13,845 nucleotides of DNA from Alphaproteobacteria bacterium UBA2966. GTDB taxonomy: Bacteria > Pseudomonadota > Alphaproteobacteria > UBA2966. Shown one piece after another: positions 6,718 through 12,946 of this stretch; the first letter of the stretch is position 1, and each line of letters opens with the position of its first letter. The notes beneath the pieces are model-generated. The model did not search any database and was not told where the DNA came from. It was given only the letters and a program-made list of their open reading frames with translations. A program made the position numbers and the translations under genes. The stretch is taken from NCBI GenBank assembly GCA_002348365.1, contig DEBC01000056.1, positions 1 to 13,845 on the forward strand, in the 5' to 3' direction.

Positions 6718-7755
6718 CTAGTCCACCAGCGCCTTGATCTGCGCCAGCAGATCATGCGGGACGGCAATACCATTCTTGATGCGCTCCGCCTTGTTGGCGC
6801 GTTCAAATTCGCCCGGCATGAGAACCTTGTCGACACCGGGGACCGGCTGGCTGTCGTGGATTTCAGCAGCCAGGGCCTCGACGCTGGTGACGTAGCGGTC
6901 CATCGATCCCACGGCGCCGGGATCTATCGCCAGGAACATATCGCCCTTGGTGATCCCCTGGTCGGTGTTCATGGTCCCTTTCACGCCGGTACCGACAGCC
7001 TCGCCTGCCAAAGCCCCCGTCAGCAGATCGACCATGATGGCGAGCCCCGACCCTTTGGGACCACCGGCGGGCAGCAGTGCCCCGTTTAACGCGGCCTGCG
7101 GATCGGTGGTGGGATTGCCGTCCTCATCGACGGCCCACCCCAGCGGGATATCCTCACCGCGCTCCAGCGCATTAACGATTTTGCCTCGCGCCACGACGCT
7201 GGTCGACATATCGACGAGATAGGGATCCCCGTCGGACGGTACGGCGATGGTCAGGGGGTTGGTTCCCAGGATCTGCTGGCGGCTTCCGAACGGCGCCACG
7301 CCGGATTCGGTGTTGGTCATGACGATGCCGATCACCCCGTTTTCGGCAAGCCATTGCGAATAGTATTGCAGGATGCCGATGTGAGAGGCCTTGCGCACGC
7401 ACACCAGGCCGATTCCGAATTCCTTGGCTTTGCCCAGCACCATGGAGGTCGCCTGCCGGGCGACCACGGGACCCAGGCCCTGATCGCCATGGATCATGGC
7501 GGTGCCGCCCTTGTCGTGAATGACTTCCGGTGAACAAACGGGTTTCAAGGCGCCGCTGTCCAGGCCGACCACCCATCGCGGGATGCGAATGACACCGTGC
7601 GAATCATGGCCACGCAGATTGGCTTCGATCAGGATGTCGGACACCGTCTCGGCATCGTCTTCGGGAATGCCACGGGACAGGAAAACGCGTGTGGCAAGGT
7701 CTCGCAACTCATCGGCAGTGAGGGTGGTCAGGGGCTTCGTCTTGGTGTCGGACAT
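6718..7755 (-). CDS. Ldh_2-family (malate/L-lactate/ureidoglycolate-type) NAD(P)-dependent dehydrogenase
   Basis: 345 residues, the usual family length. Enzymes of this fold oxidise 2-hydroxy acids, or reduce 2-oxo acids or cyclic imines, with NAD(P) and are unrelated to classical lactate dehydrogenases. Visible motifs are the catalytic-region HDSHGV (50-55), KASHIG with H125, GTNPLTIAVP (164-173) and the late GGPKGSGLAIMVDLL segment. ATG 7755 is chosen over ATG 7761 because AAGGA lies 6 nt before it, whereas it would abut the earlier ATG. It is the last gene of the likely minus-strand operon. Substrate candidates are malate, lactate, ureidoglycolate, sulfolactate or delta1-piperideine-2-carboxylate. 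The aminotransferase upstream makes a keto-acid or imine link plausible, but this is inference. Confidence 0.92.
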   Translation of the reverse strand: MSDTKTKPLTTLTADELRDLATRVFLSRGIPEDDAETVSDILIEANLRGHDSHGVIRIPRWVVGLDSGALKPVCSPEVIHDKGGTAMIHGDQGLGPVVARQATSMVLGKAKEFGIGLVCVRKASHIGILQYYSQWLAENGVIGIVMTNTESGVAPFGSRQQILGTNPLTIAVPSDGDPYLVDMSTSVVARGKIVNALERGEDIPLGWAVDEDGNPTTDPQAALNGALLPAGGPKGSGLAIMVDLLTGALAGEAVGTGVKGTMNTDQGITKGDMFLAIDPGAVGSMDRYVTSVEALAAEIHDSQPVPGVDKVLMPGEFERANKAERIKNGIAVPHDLLAQIKALVD

Positions 7756-7778
7756 CGTCATTCCTTGTACAAATGCAG

Positions 7779-7922
7779 CTAATTATTACCGAAAGGCCAG
7801 AGACACTCCTCGGCCTGCCCTCCCAGTGCGCCGTCATCGTCACAAGTCTTCATGATGAAGAAGCACGACTTTATGCCGAGCAGGATCATCCCGATGATCC
7901 CGAATATGGCGAGCGTTCGCAT
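7779..7922 (-). CDS. Possible 47-residue membrane peptide
   Basis: The short frame starts MRTLAIFGIIGMILLG and has one strongly hydrophobic segment (about 3-24), then an acidic, cysteine-containing tail with CDDDGALGGQAEEC and the end LWPFGNN. It fits between the NTF2-like gene (27 nt upstream) and the Ldh-type gene (23 nt downstream), in the same orientation. There is no clear Shine-Dalgarno sequence. It is in frame with the NTF2-like gene, so readthrough of that gene's TAG would add it as a membrane anchor. I recognise no family, and chance is a serious alternative. Confidence 0.3.
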   Translation of the reverse strand: MRTLAIFGIIGMILLGIKSCFFIMKTCDDDGALGGQAEECLWPFGNN

Positions 7923-7949
7923 CCGCGGCGCCGGCGCGACAATCGGTGT

Positions 7950-8324
7950 CTAGTCGGGAACCTTGGTGGACTGCCAGGCGACCATCCGCCAGGTTCCGTT
8001 CTGGTTCTGGTACACGTCGCTGAAGCGTGCCGCGAATTCATTGAGGTTCCGGTTGCGCGTCACGCTCATCTGGGCGACTCCGGTGAGCACCACCGCATCC
8101 CCAAGGTCCTGCGCGTTCACTTCGGAAGGCACGACAGAATTGTAAACGGTGTCGCCGGACGCGATATCCCCGATCAGACTCGCCTTGGAGTCGATGCGCG
8201 AGGTGGAGTGCGTATACACGAGGCTGTCGCAAAGCATTTCATTCAGCTTCCCAATGTCTCCCTGGGCCATTGCCTCCATGCGTTCCTTGTCTAACGCGAT
8301 CACCATCGTCGCATTGTCACTCAT
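7950..8324 (-). CDS. NTF2-like (SnoaL/DUF4440-type) protein
   Basis: 124 residues forming one cone-shaped alpha+beta NTF2-like domain. An N-terminal helix pair (ERMEAMAQGDIGKLNEML) is followed by the typical VYTHSTSRIDSKASLI stretch. The alternating beta strands (DAVVLTGVAQMSVT, FAARFSDVYQ) come next, with the terminal NGTWRMVAWQSTKV signature of DUF4440/SnoaL relatives. Such proteins are small isomerases, dehydratases or ligand binders. A strong GGAGG lies 6 nt before ATG 8324. It follows the aminotransferase gene by 45 nt on the same strand, so co-expression is likely. The catalytic role is unknown. Confidence 0.85.
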   Translation of the reverse strand: MSDNATMVIALDKERMEAMAQGDIGKLNEMLCDSLVYTHSTSRIDSKASLIGDIASGDTVYNSVVPSEVNAQDLGDAVVLTGVAQMSVTRNRNLNEFAARFSDVYQNQNGTWRMVAWQSTKVPD

Positions 8325-8369
8325 CTCATACCTCCACCTGATTCACCGTAATGGTTGACTTTCGCCGGA

Positions 8370-9593
8370 CTATGTCCGCTCAACATTGCCGCTGCGTCGC
8401 GGCACGCCGAATTCCTGATGACAGATATCGGCAAGCTTGGCCACACCGTCACGAATGTTTTCAAGGGTCGGATGCCCGAAGCAGAGCCTCATGCGATGGC
8501 GGTTCTCTTCGCCATGCACCGTCCATTCGGGACCGGGATTGATGGCGACGCCCTGCCTGGCCGCGGCAACTGCCAGTTCCCGCGTATCGACTGATTTCGG
8601 CAGTGTCACCCACATGTAGATACCCCCATCGGGCGGCGAGTATTCGGCCGCCGCCCCAAAGTTCTCGTCCAGCGCCTCCGCCATGGCATCGCATTTCTTT
8701 TTCAGTATGCCGACCAGCTCCGTCACATGATCGTCGAAATGGTGCGGCAGATATTCCGCCAGGACCATCTGCTCGAGGGCGCCGCTGCCGGCATCGGTCT
8801 TGAGTGGCAGGACGTGCTGCATCACCTGCCAGGGCGCGACCAGGTAACCGACTCGCAGTGCGGGCGCGATGGTTTTCGAGAACGTGCCGCAATAGAGCAC
8901 GCGGTTATCCGCATCCAGGGCCTGGATGGCCTCGGGCCGCTTCTGATCCCAGGTGAGGTCCGCATAACAGTCGTCTTCGAAAATCGGCACTTCGAACTCT
9001 CGCGCGACGTCCAGCATTTCCAGGCGCCTGTCGCGGTTCAGGATCGTTCCCGTGGGATTCTGGATGGTGGGGATGGTGTAAATGAACTTGGGCCGCCGCC
9101 CCTGCCCGGCGAGTTTGCTCATGACGTCGCGCAGGTGATCCATGCGCATGCCGCCGTCATCAAGCTCGACACCAATGTATTCGACATCGAGACGTTGCAG
9201 GCGCGTGAGCGTGCCGTTGTAGTTGGCCGCTTCGAGAACGACAACATCACCGGCTTCCAGCAACAGTTCATTGACCAGGTCCAGGGCCTGGAGCGAGCCG
9301 GTGGTGATCAGCACCTCATCGGCGGAGACGTCCATACCTGCGTAAGCTTTCAACTTCTCGGCCGTGAACTGGCGCAGCGGCAAATACCCCATCGGCCCGT
9401 CTTCCAGGCCGTATTTCGCCATGGAGTGCCCTTCACGGCGTATGACACGATCAACTGCTGCCGCCAGTTCATCCACGGGCAGGGTCTGCTCATCGATATT
9501 GCCGCCGACGAAGTGAAACGGAGGATAGCCCGCCCATTTATTGGCAGCGGCGGCCGCGCGGGGACTGATCACGCTGTCGAAGTCGAAAGCCAT
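8370..9593 (-). CDS. PLP-dependent aminotransferase (fold type I, 2-aminoadipate/MocR-like catalytic domain)
   Basis: 407 residues without the GntR-type DNA-binding domain of MocR regulators, so it is a free-standing transaminase. Motifs in order are YGLEDGPMGYLPLR (61-74), TTGSLQALDL (97-106) for the cofactor phosphate, IQNPTG (177-182) and EDDCYADL (206-213). The Schiff-base lysine is K240 in TFSKTIAPALRVGY, and the substrate carboxylate Arg lies near RMRLCFG at the C-terminus. ATG 9593 follows AAGGGA at 5 nt, which is decisive. An upstream in-frame extension overlaps this ribosome site and shows no homology. It lies between an SDR gene (72 nt upstream) and an NTF2-like gene. The amino-acid substrate is unknown; 2-aminoadipate, aromatic or branched amino acids are typical for the family. 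Confidence 0.92.
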   Translation of the reverse strand: MAFDFDSVISPRAAAAANKWAGYPPFHFVGGNIDEQTLPVDELAAAVDRVIRREGHSMAKYGLEDGPMGYLPLRQFTAEKLKAYAGMDVSADEVLITTGSLQALDLVNELLLEAGDVVVLEAANYNGTLTRLQRLDVEYIGVELDDGGMRMDHLRDVMSKLAGQGRRPKFIYTIPTIQNPTGTILNRDRRLEMLDVAREFEVPIFEDDCYADLTWDQKRPEAIQALDADNRVLYCGTFSKTIAPALRVGYLVAPWQVMQHVLPLKTDAGSGALEQMVLAEYLPHHFDDHVTELVGILKKKCDAMAEALDENFGAAAEYSPPDGGIYMWVTLPKSVDTRELAVAAARQGVAINPGPEWTVHGEENRHRMRLCFGHPTLENIRDGVAKLADICHQEFGVPRRSGNVERT

Positions 9594-9665
9594 AACGATC
9601 CCTTTAAGCCCTTCGTCAGAGACGGGGCTCATTGGCTTGACCACGCTCCACTGGCGGAACGTGGT

Positions 9666-10370
9666 TCACCAAACCTCACCATATGGTCGAAGCTCGACCC
9701 TGAACGACCAGGCCGAAGGGTCCTGGTGGGCGACGTGATACATCTCGTCCGCAATCCCCGATGGTTGGACGAAGAACTCGTCGGGGGCATCGGGAAACCA
9801 TTCCGTCCGCATACGCGGTGTGTCGATTATCGCATCGATGATGAAGTAGGCGACGTGGATCCCTTGCGGGCCAAATTCGCGGGCGATCGACTCCGCCAGA
9901 ATTCTTTGTGCGGCCTTGGTCGCGGCGAAGTATCCCCAATTGGTCTTGCCACGCGTCGCAGATGTGTTTCCGGTCACGAGAATGGTTCCCTTGCCGGCTT
10001 CCAGCATGGCAGGTAGGGTTACGCGGGCCAGGTGGGCCAGGGCTGTCACGTTGACCCGGAAATTCTTCTCGAGGTCGTCGGGGTCGAGATCCAGGAAGGC
10101 GCCATGGACGGAGCGGGCGGCATTGTGGATCACGATCGACGGTGGGCCGAGGTCCTTCTTGATCGCGCCGACCGTCTCGATCAAGCCGTCCAGGTCGGCC
10201 ATATCGCAGGGAAACGCAGTGGCCCCTTCGATCTCGCTCTCGAAGTTGGCCAGACGATCACTATCACGACCGATCATGGCGACCCGGTAGCCGCTGGCCG
10301 TGAACCGGCGGGTGATCGCGGAGCCGGTGCCAGGTCCAACACCGGCAACCATACAGACAGAGTTCTCCAT
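9666..10370 (-). CDS. SDR-family oxidoreductase with Phe at the catalytic Tyr position
   Basis: 234 residues from ATG 10370, with GGAA about 9 nt upstream; a start further upstream would add 20 residues without homology. The cofactor motif is GVGPGTG (10-16), a divergent form of TG-x3-G-x-G. HNAA (82-85) stands for NNAG, and TGNTSA (133-138) holds the catalytic hydroxyl residue. The Y-x3-K site reads F148-AAT-K152 with a Tyr just before it at 147. The C-terminal IHVAYFIIDAIID and SAWSFRVELRPYGE segments match a known SDR branch that I recall as having F-A-A-x-K, so the substitution is probably ancestral. It is the first gene of the likely five-gene minus-strand operon, and the product is cytoplasmic. 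Confidence 0.88.
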   Translation of the reverse strand: MENSVCMVAGVGPGTGSAITRRFTASGYRVAMIGRDSDRLANFESEIEGATAFPCDMADLDGLIETVGAIKKDLGPPSIVIHNAARSVHGAFLDLDPDDLEKNFRVNVTALAHLARVTLPAMLEAGKGTILVTGNTSATRGKTNWGYFAATKAAQRILAESIAREFGPQGIHVAYFIIDAIIDTPRMRTEWFPDAPDEFFVQPSGIADEMYHVAHQDPSAWSFRVELRPYGEVW

Positions 10371-10511
10371 TTCAGAATTCCGCTTCGGGTTATTCAGGGG
10401 TGCTGCGCCGGACAGCGCCAGCAAAAACATGACGTTTCATCAGTGTCACATTCTCAAGGCGGAATCCCGGAGTCAATTTTGCTTATCGCGGATGTACTCG
10501 TAGAGGTACGT

Positions 10512-10553
10512 CTGATCACGCTGTCAAAGCCGAAGGCCTTGATGATGCCTTTA
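10512..10553 (-). repeat. Degenerate copy of the aminotransferase gene start
   Basis: On the minus strand, 35 of 42 bases equal positions 9565-9606, which hold the ribosome-binding site and first codons of the aminotransferase gene. The translated remnant reads KAFGFDSVI against MAFDFDSVI. The start codon has become AAG, and similarity stops right after GATCAG. The two copies flank the SDR gene, suggesting an old partial duplication or a remnant of a lost paralogue. Confidence 0.6.
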
Positions 10554-10737
10554 TACGTTTACTTGTGACCTGCGGCTGGTTTCGGCACGATACCGTGCAA
10601 GCCGCCTGGCGGGGATCCGTGCTCCGGGACAGGTTCAGTTGGTTTCATCGAGTTCGAGATGGGCTCATATAACCCGACACGGCCCGCATGATGCGACTGG
10701 GATCAAGCGGAGTCACAAACATTACTGTTCAGGAAAC

Positions 10738-10755
10738 TTTGCCCGACGGGCGAAA
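10738..10755 (-). terminator. Hairpin after yajQ, possible weak terminator
   Basis: On the minus strand TTT-C-GCCC pairs with GGGCAAA around a three-base loop, with one bulged C, starting 14 nt past the yajQ stop. Only a short GTTT follows, so termination would be weak. Confidence 0.3.
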
Positions 10756-10769
10756 CTTCACTGCCGCGC

Positions 10770-11255
10770 TTAATCCCGGAAGTTTACGTACTGCAGGGGC
10801 TGGGTGTTCTCCTGCTTCTTGATCAGAGCGATGACGGCCTGTAGATCGTCTCGCTTCTTGCCTGAAACGCGCAATTCCGGACCCTGCACCGCGACTTGCA
10901 CCTTGATCTTCGCTGACTTGACGCCCTTCACGATTTTCTGCGCCAACTCGCGTTCGATTCCCTGCTTGATCAGAACGGTTTGGCGTATCGTGTTGCCCGT
11001 TGCGGCTTCGGCCTTCTGGAATTCAAAGGCGCCCACCTCGACCTTCCGCCGTGCGAGATAGACGCGCAGCAATTCCTGCACCTGGCGCAGCTTCAACTCA
11101 TCGTCGGCACGGATCAGGATCGTTTCATCCGTCCGCTCCAGACTGCACTGGCTGCCTTTGAAATCGAAGCGGGTCCGGATTTCGCGCATGGCGCCCTGAA
11201 TGGCGTTGTCGACTTCCGACAGATCGGTGCGTGAGACGATATCGAACGAGGGCAT
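10770..11255 (-). CDS. yajQ: YajQ-family cyclic di-GMP/nucleotide-binding protein
   Basis: 161 residues, exactly the family length. The first residues MPSFDIVS and the domain segments DFKGSQCSLER (32-42), VYLARRKVEVGAF (65-77), IVKGVKSAKIKVQVAVQG (about 108-125) and the final LQYVNFRD are diagnostic. YajQ folds as two ferredoxin-like domains. Relatives bind cyclic di-GMP and influence transcription or translation, and others were described as nucleic-acid binding. The start is ATG 11255 with GGGA about 9 nt upstream. It is probably monocistronic. The assignment is secure; the in vivo role in this organism is not known. Confidence 0.96.
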   Translation of the reverse strand: MPSFDIVSRTDLSEVDNAIQGAMREIRTRFDFKGSQCSLERTDETILIRADDELKLRQVQELLRVYLARRKVEVGAFEFQKAEAATGNTIRQTVLIKQGIERELAQKIVKGVKSAKIKVQVAVQGPELRVSGKKRDDLQAVIALIKKQENTQPLQYVNFRD

Positions 11256-11391
11256 GGATCGCGTTCCCGGTTCCAGAATCCAGACTTGTGACGGTGACGT
11301 CCTGGGTTGTGGAGCGCCATCCCACGAATCAGTCTTCTCGCAACGGGAACATCCAACGACGTTGACCGAACCCAGGGTTCAAATGACAGCT

Positions 11392-11820
11392 TTACACCGG
11401 TTCGCCAATGAATACGGGAATCCGGCGGGACGTCATCTCCTGGTATTCGCCGTAGGACGGGAACGTCTCGACACTGATGTCCCACAAGCGCTGTCGCTCC
11501 GGGTCGTCCTCGACCTCGCGAACCCGCATCTTGTAGACCTCGGTCCCATCGCGGATTTCCACGTCGGGACTGGCCCGCAGATTGTAGACCCAGTCGGGGT
11601 GTTTCGGACTCCCGGCAAAGGATCCGATCAACACGTAGCCATCGTCCGCCATGACCCGAATCAGTGGAATTTTTCTGATCCCGCCGGTTTTCACGCCGAC
11701 ATGGGTAACGATGATGCACGGGAATCCCTTTCTGAGAGTGCCTTCCGTACCGCCGCTGCTTTCATAAAGCTCAACCTGTTCCCGCACCCAATCGAGTGCG
11801 GATGGAATGTATTCAGCCAT
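11392..11820 (-). CDS. Deazaflavin (F420)-dependent nitroreductase/quinone reductase family protein
   Basis: 142 residues from ATG 11820, preceded by AGGTG at 6 nt; a GTG 9 nt upstream is possible but worse placed. The split beta-barrel flavin/deazaflavin fold is indicated by THVGVKTGGIRKIPL (39-53), GSFAGSPKHPDWVYNL (66-81), then the strand SPDVEIRDG. These match the Ddn/F420H2-dependent quinone reductase family (PF04075). Enzymes of this family reduce quinones or nitro compounds with F420H2. In proteobacteria the family is scattered and cofactor use is often unproven, with FMN as an alternative. No F420 biosynthesis gene is in the window. It lies 136 nt upstream of yajQ on the same strand. 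Confidence 0.85.
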   Translation of the reverse strand: MAEYIPSALDWVREQVELYESSGGTEGTLRKGFPCIIVTHVGVKTGGIRKIPLIRVMADDGYVLIGSFAGSPKHPDWVYNLRASPDVEIRDGTEVYKMRVREVEDDPERQRLWDISVETFPSYGEYQEMTSRRIPVFIGEPV

Positions 11821-11891
11821 GTGACTCACCTGCCTAAGTGCTTAACGCATGATTTGATTGTCGCAACATACAGCGATCACCCGGAATTCCC

Positions 11892-12053
11892 ATGAAATAT
11901 GTCATTTCGGCGGTGCTGTGTGCTGCCGATGTTATTTGCACGGGGATCGACATCCGTCGACCCGTCGCCGAAGTCACCACGTTGGTTGCAATTCAGTCAC
12001 GAATGTTGGGAGACTTCTGTGACCTCGCCCCAAAGTGGAACATTCTGGCATGA
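11892..12053 (+). CDS. Possible 53-residue leader peptide/protein coupled to ribokinase
   Basis: The frame starts MKYVISAVLCAADVICTG, hydrophobic at the N-terminus, and ends with a TGA that overlaps the ribokinase ATG in the sequence ATGA. Such a 4-nt overlap is typical of translational coupling, and the ribokinase has only a weak ribosome site of its own. A GGAA lies about 7 nt before its ATG. No homology is recognised and the base use is not diagnostic, so it may be chance. Confidence 0.28.
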   Translation: MKYVISAVLCAADVICTGIDIRRPVAEVTTLVAIQSRMLGDFCDLAPKWNILA

Positions 12054-12946
12054 TCATCGTCTTCGGCTCGGCCAACGTCGACCTCGTCATGGCTTTGCCA
12101 TCGCTGCCGGCACCGGGCGAAACCGTCCTCACCGAAGGCTACCAGGCCGTACCCGGAGGCAAAGGCGCCAACCAGGCCCTGGCCGCCTGCCGGGCCGGCT
12201 CCGACACGACGTTCGTGGGCGCCGTCGGTGAGGACGCCTATTCGGAACTGGCGTTGTCCCTACTAAGTTCCGAAGGCGTGGACCTGTCCCCCGTCAAGTT
12301 TTCCGACCGGCCCACCGGGTGTGCCGTGGTCATGGTGGATGATGACGGTGAGAACGCTATCGGGGTGGCGAGCGGCGCTAATCTCGACGTCCAGGCCGGC
12401 CAGATCAACGATCAGTTGTTGCAGAAAACCGACGTGCTGGTTCTGCAACAGGAAGTCCCCGTCGAACAGAATGCCGAACTTGCCCGCCGGGCCAGGGCCC
12501 AGGGCGTTGAGATCGTCTTCAACCTGGCGCCCGCAGCGCGGGTACCGGACGAATTTCTGGCCGATGTGGACTATCTGATCGTCAATCAGGTGAAGGCAGC
12601 GTTCCTGGCTGGCGAAGCAGATCCCGGAGAAGTCCACACTCTGGCCCACACACTGGCGCGGGACCACAACCTGACCACCATCATCACGCTGGGAGCCGAG
12701 GGTGCGCACGCGGTCTCAGGTGATGAGATCCATTCGATTTCGGCCCCGGTGGTTGAAGTCGTGGATACCACAGGTGCCGGGGATACGTTTACCGGCTACC
12801 TGGCCGCCGGATTGGCGGCAGGAAAGCCGTTGAAACAGTGTCTCAGCCAGGCGGTCGGGGCCGCGTCATTGGCCTGCACCCGCCTGGGGGCTCAGTCGGC
12901 GATCCCCAAAGCCGGGCAATTGACCGAATTGTCAGTACCCGGTTGA
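12050..12946 (+). CDS. rbsK: Ribokinase (PfkB family sugar kinase)
   Basis: 298 residues, normal length. It phosphorylates D-ribose at O5 with ATP to ribose 5-phosphate in the cytoplasm. Signature elements are N9-V-D11 at the sugar site, PGGKGANQA (35-43) and the glutamate-containing NLAPA segment. NQVKAA near residue 183 corresponds to the N-x-x-E region. DTTGAGDTFTG (239-249) contains the anion hole and the catalytic base D245. ATG 12050 is chosen because the first strand begins immediately (MIIVFGSANVD). A GTG 15 nt upstream is possible. The gene overlaps the convergent nucleoside hydrolase gene by 15 nt, and that enzyme releases ribose, the kinase substrate. Other PfkB sugar kinases remain a small possibility. 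Confidence 0.9.
   Translation: MIIVFGSANVDLVMALPSLPAPGETVLTEGYQAVPGGKGANQALAACRAGSDTTFVGAVGEDAYSELALSLLSSEGVDLSPVKFSDRPTGCAVVMVDDDGENAIGVASGANLDVQAGQINDQLLQKTDVLVLQQEVPVEQNAELARRARAQGVEIVFNLAPAARVPDEFLADVDYLIVNQVKAAFLAGEADPGEVHTLAHTLARDHNLTTIITLGAEGAHAVSGDEIHSISAPVVEVVDTTGAGDTFTGYLAAGLAAGKPLKQCLSQAVGAASLACTRLGAQSAIPKAGQLTELSVPG

Larger units (their letters stand above)
10371..10769. other. Intergenic region between YajQ and the SDR operon
   Basis: About 400 nt without a credible gene. It contains the leader of the minus-strand operon and the aminotransferase-start remnant at 10512-10553. A G+C-rich hairpin near 10403-10425 (GCTG...CAGC) is also present. I cannot identify a convincing promoter; TTGACT on the minus strand near 10472 lacks a good -10 partner. 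Positions 10571-10735 show nothing recognisable. Confidence 0.6.

Noticed and set aside
8727..10016. Long plus-strand open frame opposite the aminotransferase and SDR genes
   Set aside because: It spans two clear minus-strand genes and their gap, and has no domain of its own.
10460..10510. Minus-strand TTGACT as a -35 element for the SDR operon
   Set aside because: No acceptable -10 box lies 16-18 nt away.
11301..11385. tRNA-like string GGGTTCAAAT and inverted CCTGGGTT/AACCCAGG arms
   Set aside because: No acceptor, D or anticodon arms can be built around it, so it is not a tRNA. The 8-bp inverted repeat 60 nt apart is not remarkable by itself.
11200..11895. Plus-strand 231-codon frame
   Set aside because: It is antisense to yajQ and the deazaflavin reductase gene and has no recognisable domain.
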